Shown piece after piece: positions 40,456 through 45,810 of a stretch of 45,810 bases of DNA (position 1 is its first letter; every line of letters starts with the position of its first letter). This DNA is from Nocardia vinacea NBRC 16497 (GTDB lineage Bacteria > Actinomycetota > Actinomycetes > Mycobacteriales > Mycobacteriaceae). The translations under genes were made by a program, and so were the position numbers. Below the pieces are notes generated by a model, which saw only the letters and a program-made list of their open reading frames with translations, was not told the origin of the DNA and made no database searches. The stretch spans positions 1-45,810 of the forward strand of contig NZ_BAGN01000200.1 in assembly GCF_000308835.1 (NCBI RefSeq), given 5' to 3'.

Positions 40456-41676
40456 ATGCCCGAGGCCGTCATCGTTTCCTACGCTCGCTCGCCGATCGGC
40501 CGCGCCGGAAAAGGCTCGCTGGTGAGCATGCGGCCGGATGACCTCGCGGCCCAGATGGTCCGCGCGGCCCTGGACAAGGTTCCCGGCCTCGACCCCACCC
40601 AGATCGACGATCTGATCCTGGGCTGCGGCCAGCCCGCCGGTGAGGGCGGTTTCAACATGGCCCGCAACGTGGCCGTACAACTCGGCTACGACACCCTGCC
40701 CGGCGTCACCCTGAACCGCTACTGCTCCTCCTCGCTGCAGACCACCCGGATGGCCTTCCACGCCATCAAGGCCGGTGAGGGCGATGTGTTCATCTCCGCC
40801 GGTGTCGAGACCGTGTCGCGGTTCCCGAAGGGCACCGCCGACGGCTGGCCGGACACCCACAACCCGGAGTTCGCCGAGGCCGAGGCCCGCACCGCCAAGC
40901 GCGCCGAAGGCGGCGCGGACCTGTGGACCGATCCGCGTGCGACCGGCATCCTGCCCGACGTCTATATCGCCATGGGCCAGACCGCCGAGAACGTCGCCCA
41001 GTACACCGGCATCAGCCGTGAAGAACAGGACCATTGGGGCGTGCGCTCGCAGAACCGCGCCGAGGAGGCCATCAAGGCCGGCTTCTTCGAACGGGAGATC
41101 ACCCCGGTGACCCTGCCCGACGGCACCGTCGTCACCACCGACGACGGCCCGCGCGCCGGCACCACCTACGAGAAGATCTCGCAGCTCAAGCCGGTGTTCC
41201 GCCCGGACGGCACTATTACCGCCGGTAACGCCTGTCCGCTCAACGACGGTGCGGCCGCGCTGGTCGTCATGAGCGACACCAAGGCCAAGGAGCTGGGCCT
41301 GACCCCGCTGGCGCGCATTGTCGCCACCGGCGTCTCGGGCCTGTCCCCCGAGATCATGGGCCTCGGCCCGATCGAGGCGGTTCGCAAGACCCTGAAGACC
41401 GCCAAGATGACCATCGACGACCTCGACCTGTACGAGATCAACGAGGCATTCGCCGTCCAGGTTCTCGGCTCCGCCCGCGAGCTGAACATGGACCTCGACA
41501 AGCTGAATGTGTCCGGTGGCGCCATCGCCCTCGGCCACCCGTTCGGCATGACCGGCGCCCGCATCACCGCCACCCTCATCAACAACCTCCAGACCCACGA
41601 CAAGCAGTTCGGCCTGGAGACCATGTGCGTCGGCGGCGGCCAGGGCATGGCCATGGTCATCGAGCGCCTGAGCTAG
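40456..41676 (+). CDS. Acetyl-CoA acetyltransferase / thiolase (FadA3-like)
   Basis: 406 residues, AAAGGAG ribosome site. Thiolase family, carrying out the last step of beta-oxidation or acetoacetyl-CoA chemistry. Active-site Cys90 lies in 'LNRYCSSSLQTTRMA'; the His is in 'NEAFAVQ' and 'GGAIALGHPFGMTGAR'; the second Cys is in 'MCVGGGQGMAMVIE'. All four catalytic positions are present. Homologue of Rv1074c; adjacent to the GDSL esterase in the same order as M. tuberculosis. A strong hairpin follows 36 bp after the stop. Confidence 0.92.
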   Translation: MPEAVIVSYARSPIGRAGKGSLVSMRPDDLAAQMVRAALDKVPGLDPTQIDDLILGCGQPAGEGGFNMARNVAVQLGYDTLPGVTLNRYCSSSLQTTRMAFHAIKAGEGDVFISAGVETVSRFPKGTADGWPDTHNPEFAEAEARTAKRAEGGADLWTDPRATGILPDVYIAMGQTAENVAQYTGISREEQDHWGVRSQNRAEEAIKAGFFEREITPVTLPDGTVVTTDDGPRAGTTYEKISQLKPVFRPDGTITAGNACPLNDGAAALVVMSDTKAKELGLTPLARIVATGVSGLSPEIMGLGPIEAVRKTLKTAKMTIDDLDLYEINEAFAVQVLGSARELNMDLDKLNVSGGAIALGHPFGMTGARITATLINNLQTHDKQFGLETMCVGGGQGMAMVIERLS

Positions 41677-41712
41677 TTTTCGCGCCCATCGGGCCGACAC
41701 ACGAAATCCGTT

Positions 41713-41748
41713 GAACGGCTCCCTATCCGGCGCGATAGGGAGCCGTTC
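41713..41748. terminator. Terminator hairpin after the thiolase gene
   Basis: Perfect 15-bp stem GAACGGCTCCCTATC / GATAGGGAGCCGTTC with a 6-base loop, 36 bp past the thiolase stop. Its core GAACGGCTCCCTA recurs in the hairpin at 41911. Confidence 0.88.
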
Positions 41749-41763
41749 GACGTTTCATCGGTT

Positions 41764-41882
41764 GGGCTCCGCTCGCTGATGTCACACTTCCCACCCGGGC
41801 CCGCGCCTACGGCCACATCCGGTTCCCGCTGCTGTACATGATCCCGGTCATCGTCGCCGCCGGTCTCGGCATCGCCGCCTGA
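41764..41882 (+). pseudogene. C-terminal remnant of a membrane protein
   Basis: A frame without start reads GWAPLADVTLPTRARAYGHI, then a hydrophobic run FPLLYMIPVIVAAGLGIAA and TGA: about 38 codons ending in one TM helix. It is trapped between the two related hairpins. It may be the tail of a deleted gene; family unknown. Confidence 0.35.
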
Positions 41883-41910
41883 GCACGATGGCGGTGCTCG
41901 AGGCACACGA

Positions 41911-41948
41911 AGAACGGCTCCCTACCCGATCGGGAAGGGAGCCGTTCT
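41911..41948. terminator. Terminator palindrome after the Bax-inhibitor gene
   Basis: AGAACGGCTCCCT / AGGGAGCCGTTCT with the nested palindrome CCCGATCGGG gives a 38-base nearly continuous foldback. It lies 14 bp beyond the stop of the minus-strand Bax-inhibitor gene and shares its stem with the hairpin at 41713. Confidence 0.85.
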
Positions 41949-41962
41949 CGGTAGCCGAATCA

Positions 41963-42808
41963 CTAGTCGTTGTTGAAGTAGCTCAGCAGGCGCAGGATTT
42001 CGATGTAGAGCCAGACCAGGGTGACGGTCAGGCCGAGCGCGACGCCCCAGGCGGCCTTTTCCGGGGCCTGGGCGCGGATGAGCTGGTCGGCGGCGTCGAA
42101 GTCGAGCAGGAAGCTGAAGGCCGCGACCGCGATCACGACCAGGCTGAAGATGATGGCGAGGGGGCCGCCGTCACGCAGGCCGAGGCCGCCGTCGATAAAG
42201 AAGCTGGCGATCAGGTTGCCGACGATCAGGACCAGGATGCCGATCATCGCGCCGAAGATCATTCGGGTGAAGCGCGGGGTCACCCGGATCGCGCCGGTCT
42301 TGTAGACCACGAGCATGCCCGCGAAGACGCCGAAGGTGCCGAGCACCGCCTGCGCGATCATGGCACTGCCGCCGACGCCGCCGAATTCGATATTGGTGAA
42401 CATGAACGACAGCGCGCCGACGAACAGCCCCTCGAAGACCGCGTACGAGAGCACGACGACCGGGTTGTCCATCTTTCTGGCGAAGGTCGCGACCAGCACC
42501 AGCACGAAGCCGATCAGACCACCGCCGATGACGAACAGTGGCGCCAGCGAGGTGTTCGCGTTGGTCAGGCCGTAGGAGATGATCGCCGACAGCGCGAGCA
42601 CACCGAGTGTGATCGCGGTCTTGGTGACCACATCGTCGATGGTCATGGCCCGGGTGGCCGGTGCCTGCTGATACTGGGGGTACTGCGGGTGCTGGCCGTA
42701 CTGCTGGGTCATCTGGCCCGCGCCCGCCACCCCTGACCCGAAGTTGGCATAGCCACTGCCCTCTTGCCGAGGAAGTTGACGAAAAACCGGATTGCTAGTG
42801 GTGCGCAC
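41963..42808 (-). CDS. Bax inhibitor-1/YccA family membrane protein (Rv1072-like)
   Basis: 281 residues from the GTG at 42808. A Gln/Tyr/Pro-rich cytoplasmic head ('YGQHPQYPQYQQAP') precedes seven TM helices. Features of the BI-1/YccA fold are 'VLSYAVFEGLFVGALSFMF', 'QAVLGTFGVFAGMLVVYKTG', and the C-terminal 'WLYIEILRLLSYFNND' (family: 'LYLDFINLFLFLLRI...'). 'DFDAADQLI' gives the aspartate pair of the pH-sensing di-aspartyl site in bacterial calcium-leak members. Position next to fadA3 equals Rv1072. Physiological role unknown. Confidence 0.88.
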   Translation of the reverse strand: MRTTSNPVFRQLPRQEGSGYANFGSGVAGAGQMTQQYGQHPQYPQYQQAPATRAMTIDDVVTKTAITLGVLALSAIISYGLTNANTSLAPLFVIGGGLIGFVLVLVATFARKMDNPVVVLSYAVFEGLFVGALSFMFTNIEFGGVGGSAMIAQAVLGTFGVFAGMLVVYKTGAIRVTPRFTRMIFGAMIGILVLIVGNLIASFFIDGGLGLRDGGPLAIIFSLVVIAVAAFSFLLDFDAADQLIRAQAPEKAAWGVALGLTVTLVWLYIEILRLLSYFNND

Positions 42809-42966
42809 CGTTGATGCCTTTCTGGAGTCGTGGTCCACGTCGCCGTGGCCGTCAGTCCCGAGCCGTCTCATGCGAGCCGGTGTCCGATATCCAACTAGGT
42901 TGTCCAACGTGTATCGACCCGGCCGAGTTCCCGAGCGACCCTTCGGTACGGACAATTCGGACTCTA

Positions 42967-44115
42967 CTACCGCTGTACGTCGCGCAGCCCACGCACGGAT
43001 CGCGTCACCGTGAATTTCCGATTGCGGCCGATCACCTCGGTCTGGCCGACCATCCGCTGGACCACACCGCGATAGTTCAGATGTGAGTTGTAAACCGTCC
43101 ACAGTTCACCGCCGGGACGCAGCACCCGACCGGTTTCGGCGAACATCTTGATCGCCGATCCGGTGTGCACGGCGGCGCCGACATGGAACGGCGGATTGCA
43201 CAGCACCAGATCGGCGCTGTTGTCGGCGGCGGAGGACATGGCGTCGTCGCGCACCACGGTCACCCGATCGGCGACCTCGTTGACCACCGCGGTCGCCCGC
43301 GCCGACGCCACCGCGGCCGCCGACTGATCGGTGCCGACCACCCGGATGCCGGGCCGCGCCTTGGCCAGCGCGACCGCCAGAATGCCGGTGCCGCAACCGA
43401 GATCGATGACATCGCGGGCATCGGGCTTCATCCACTTGAAGTGCTGCAACAGGAATCGGGTTCCGATATCCAATTTGGCGCCGGAGAACGCCGCGCCGTG
43501 TGCGACCACGTCGATATCGATATCGTCGATCCGCTCGCGCACCGGAAACGGCGGCGCGGCAACGGGTTTCGGCTCGCTCACCAATAGTGTGCGGGACTTC
43601 TGCCGACCCCGGCTCGCGCGCACCTGCGCGAACGATTCGGCCAGTACATCGTTCATGGATTTGGTCAGATATTTGTCGCGGCCGCCCGCGACGACGGTCA
43701 CCTCGGGATCCGCGTAGCGGGCGACGGCGTCGGCGACCTCGGTCAGTCCGGCGAGCATGCGCGGTAGTCGCAGCAACACGACCTTGGCGTCGGCGAGCAA
43801 TTCTTTGGAAAGCGTGTGTGCGGTATAGCGATCCGCGAGACCGAGCACGCGGGCATTGTTGGCCAACGCGAGTTCGCCGGTGAGCAGGTCCTGATGGACA
43901 CGGATATCGCGCAGATCGTGTCCGGCGATCGCGCCGAGGGTGAGCGCGCCGTAGGCATCGCCGATCACGGCGATCCGGCCGCTGCCGGCGGCATCGATGG
44001 CATCGGCGGCGACGTCGAGAATCAACCGGTCGGCGGCATCGACGGCGTAGAGGTTCAGCGCCTCCACATCCGGGTACCGCCGCAGCCGGCCAAGTACGTC
44101 CTCGACATCTCCCAC
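42967..44115 (-). CDS. RsmC/RlmG-like class I SAM methyltransferase
   Basis: 382 residues, GTG start. An N-terminal degenerate methyltransferase-like domain (1-190, no SAM motif) is followed by a catalytic domain: 'DVIDLGCGTGILAVALAKAR' (SAM motif I, about 240-259), 'VVGTDQSAAAVASARATAVV', and 'ADLVLCNPPFHVGAAVHTGS' with NPPF, the motif of N2-guanine or N6-adenine methyltransferases. The two-domain layout is that of RsmC (16S G1207) and RlmG (23S G1835). Probably an rRNA guanine methyltransferase; the exact target is uncertain. The 158 bp up to the Bax-inhibitor start contain no gene. Confidence 0.82.
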   Translation of the reverse strand: MGDVEDVLGRLRRYPDVEALNLYAVDAADRLILDVAADAIDAAGSGRIAVIGDAYGALTLGAIAGHDLRDIRVHQDLLTGELALANNARVLGLADRYTAHTLSKELLADAKVVLLRLPRMLAGLTEVADAVARYADPEVTVVAGGRDKYLTKSMNDVLAESFAQVRASRGRQKSRTLLVSEPKPVAAPPFPVRERIDDIDIDVVAHGAAFSGAKLDIGTRFLLQHFKWMKPDARDVIDLGCGTGILAVALAKARPGIRVVGTDQSAAAVASARATAVVNEVADRVTVVRDDAMSSAADNSADLVLCNPPFHVGAAVHTGSAIKMFAETGRVLRPGGELWTVYNSHLNYRGVVQRMVGQTEVIGRNRKFTVTRSVRGLRDVQR

Positions 44116-44243
44116 ACCTCAAGTGTGCTAGATCGTTGCCGATGGATCGCGCCCACCCCGGCATGTCGGCGACACTCCGGTGCCGAACACCGGGTCATCG
44201 CAAATCCCCGACGGCGCGAGCCGCGGCCAATACCATCAGCCAC

Positions 44244-44822
44244 ATGCGTAACAGGATGGTGCTGTTGGTCGCCGCCGCGGCGACGGTGCTCGTCGGCTGC
44301 GGCGACGGCGGGTCCAGCCCGAACACCACGACCACCGCGCCGACCACGACCGGCACATTCACCGATGCGCCCGACACCGCACCGCACGATGCGGGCCCCA
44401 AGCGCGGGACCCCGTCCAGCGACGCGGGCGTGACCGTGTCCGGCATCCGGATCGGGCACCATGCCGGCTTCGATCGCGTGGTCTACGAACTCGGCGGTGC
44501 GGGCACGCCCGGCTGGATCGTGCAATACACCGGGCAGGCCATCCAGGACGCCAGCGGCAAGGTCGTCGATGTCGCGGGCCGGTCGATTCTGGAGGTTCAG
44601 ATCACCGGGTCGGCGTATCCGTTCGACAACGGCGTGACGCCGTATTCGGGTCCCGATCCGGCCACCGATCCCAGTGCGCCGGTAGTCGCCGGGGTGTATC
44701 GGAGTGGGGTCTTCGAGGGCACGACCCAATCGTTCATCGGGGTGAATACCGATCGCCCGGCCTTCGAGGTCAGCACCCTGACCAATCCCACCCGGCTGGT
44801 CATCGATATCGCGAATACCTAG
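44244..44822 (+). CDS. AMIN-like domain lipoprotein
   Basis: 192 residues. The signal ends in a lipobox LVGC (Cys19), so the protein is anchored to the outer face of the membrane. A Thr/Pro-rich linker ('TTTTAPTTTGTF') is followed by a beta domain: 'VSGIRIGHHAGFDRVVYELG', 'GWIVQYTG', 'RSILEVQITGSAYPFD', and 'RPAFEVSTLTNPTRLVIDIA'. The F-D-R-V-V-Y/F and final 'PTRLVIDI' pattern is that of actinobacterial AMIN-like proteins, related to the cell-wall-binding AMIN domain. Probably periplasmic and wall-associated; function unknown. Confidence 0.82.
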   Translation: MRNRMVLLVAAAATVLVGCGDGGSSPNTTTTAPTTTGTFTDAPDTAPHDAGPKRGTPSSDAGVTVSGIRIGHHAGFDRVVYELGGAGTPGWIVQYTGQAIQDASGKVVDVAGRSILEVQITGSAYPFDNGVTPYSGPDPATDPSAPVVAGVYRSGVFEGTTQSFIGVNTDRPAFEVSTLTNPTRLVIDIANT

Positions 44823-44886
44823 CCGGTGTCCGATACGGCCAGGGGGTATCAGCGGGCGACACCTGGGCGCTCTCTAGAATGACGTT

Positions 44887-45291
44887 GTGGTCGAACCGCA
44901 GCCGTCTTCGCGCACCACCGGACTCGTCCGGGTGCTCGGCGTATTGGTGCTGCTCGCAGGCATTGTCGCCATGCACGCCGGAGTTTTCTCGGTCGCGCCC
45001 GCCGATGACCACCACACGATGGCGACCATGGCACTGCCCGTCGACCACAATGCGGCCGCCGGACCGGACTGCACCGATGACGGTTGCGGCCACGCACACG
45101 GCGGCATGCACGCCTGCGTCTTCGTCCTGACCGCCGTCGCGGTCGCCCTGATGCTCGTCCTGCTCTACTGGATCACCCTCGATCGACCGGGTGGCGGTAT
45201 GTCGAAACCGCGCCAGTGGCGGCCGATACGCGAACGCGCACCACCGTGGACCGTGCTGTCCCTGGCCGAATTGTCGATTCTGCGGATCTGA
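44887..45291 (+). CDS. DUF6153-like membrane protein, His/Met-rich
   Basis: 134 residues, GTG start. TM1 at about 15-33, an external loop with 'DDHHTMATMALPVDHN' and 'CTDDGCGHAHGGMHACVFVL', then TM2 (about 78-96) and a basic cytoplasmic tail. The His/Met/Cys loop suggests binding of copper or a similar metal. The DUF305 gene follows by 83 bp, and such pairs are often seen together. Assigned by overall pattern; metal role is inference. Confidence 0.7.
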   Translation: MVEPQPSSRTTGLVRVLGVLVLLAGIVAMHAGVFSVAPADDHHTMATMALPVDHNAAAGPDCTDDGCGHAHGGMHACVFVLTAVAVALMLVLLYWITLDRPGGGMSKPRQWRPIRERAPPWTVLSLAELSILRI

Positions 45292-45374
45292 CAGACCCCA
45301 CCGCGCCCGTAACCACGGACGCGGCTGCCGCCTGCCCGAAAACCGTTCATTCGCAATTCCTCAGGAGCACAGAC

Positions 45375-45810
45375 ATGTTCATCACCCGTAGCCGAATCAC
45401 CGTCGCCATTGCCGCGACGACCACCGCCGCAGCGCTTTTCGCCGGAGGTTGTAGCAACGACAACTCCATGCCCGGTATGGATCACGGCTCCTCGTCGGCG
45501 AGCTCCGGAAAGCCCGCTACCCGAAGCGATTTCAACGACGCGGACGTGACCTTCCTGCAGATGATGTACCCGCACCACGCGCAGGCGGTCGAGATGGCGC
45601 GGCTGGTGCCGAGCCGCACCCGGAACGAGCAGGTGCGCGCGCTCGCCGCGGATATCGAGAAGGCGCAGTCACCGGAGATGGAGCAGATCACCACATTGCT
45701 GGAGAGCTTCGGCAAGCCCGCGCCCACCAGCTCCGGCCATGGCGGGCACAACATGGAGATGACGACCACCATGAACATGCCCGGCATGCCCACAATGCCG
45801 GGCATGATGT
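45375..45810 (+). CDS. DUF305 lipoprotein (3' end beyond the window)
   Basis: 145 residues visible and still open at the last base. Signal with lipobox FAGGC (Cys26), then 'SMPGMDHGSSS' Met/His stretch. The DUF305 domain starts 'DFNDADVTFLQMMYPHHAQA' (the M..HH..A motif, repeated in these ferritin-like bundles). A Met/His-rich segment ('SGHGGHNMEMTTTMNMPGMP') follows. DUF305 proteins are exported and often linked to copper resistance. AGGAG lies upstream of the ATG. The second half of the DUF305 repeat is missing from view. Confidence 0.88.
   Translation, partial: MFITRSRITVAIAATTTAAALFAGGCSNDNSMPGMDHGSSSASSGKPATRSDFNDADVTFLQMMYPHHAQAVEMARLVPSRTRNEQVRALAADIEKAQSPEMEQITTLLESFGKPAPTSSGHGGHNMEMTTTMNMPGMPTMPGMM

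Noticed and set aside
1..45810. tRNA or rRNA genes
   Set aside because: No cloverleaf with T-loop GTTCRA and matching acceptor stem, and no rRNA-like stretch, was recognised by eye.

Overview
The window is high-GC DNA from a mycolic-acid-producing actinomycete, most likely a Nocardia. The evidence is a WXG100-like/EspG pair, mycothiol amidase Mca, a mycobacterial-type short-chain Z-isoprenyl diphosphate synthase, an F420-dependent Ddn-like protein, many GTG starts, and gene order. In inverted orientation the block runs glyA, coaA, Z-isoprenyl synthase, hemolysin III, DUF255 protein, small membrane protein, mca, DUF4307, greA, metB, cbs, GDSL esterase, fadA-type thiolase, Bax-inhibitor protein. 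As recalled, this is the order of M. tuberculosis Rv1093 down to about Rv1072, with relative strands kept.

Layout: 1-612 is the 3' end of an FAD monooxygenase. 748-2804 is a two-gene ESX-substrate/EspG-type unit. 2805-3389 is gene-poor, with two apparent gene remnants and a palindromic terminator. 3390-4890 is glyA behind a ZTP (pfl) riboswitch. 4919-6557 is a tetR gene diverging from a thioesterase/F420-oxidoreductase pair across two TetR-type operators. 6558-6870 holds a transposase remnant and a possible 36-residue peptide gene. 6871-11515 carries the DUF885 protein, coaA, a hypothetical gene, the isoprenyl synthase and hemolysin III. 11613-15466 is an RND/MMPL exporter translationally coupled to a membrane adenylate cyclase. 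15467-16831 holds duplicated ghost gene ends, a P-loop kinase and a 53-bp tandem repeat. 16832-18895 is the DUF255 protein.

19109-31136 looks like an accessory block inserted between two neighbours of the conserved core (DUF255 and the 89-residue membrane protein). It is rich in regulators: a MarR-controlled drug exporter, a cupin / tRNA-Thr-editing-like / large LuxR operon, AraC, LysR, a beta-lactamase-fold protein without an export signal, a GyrI-like protein, a DinB-like protein and an FAD oxidase. 31272-42808 returns to core genes (mca, greA with a long structured leader, metB, glutaryl-CoA-type dehydrogenase, cbs, GDSL esterase, thiolase, Bax-inhibitor). 42967-45810 has a methyltransferase, an AMIN-like lipoprotein, and a DUF6153 plus DUF305 pair that looks metal (copper) related; the last gene runs off the window.

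Shared themes are one-carbon and sulfur metabolism (glyA under ZTP control, metB, cbs, mca) and several self-contained regulatory modules. Function calls rest on motifs and family knowledge read by eye; no database search was run.
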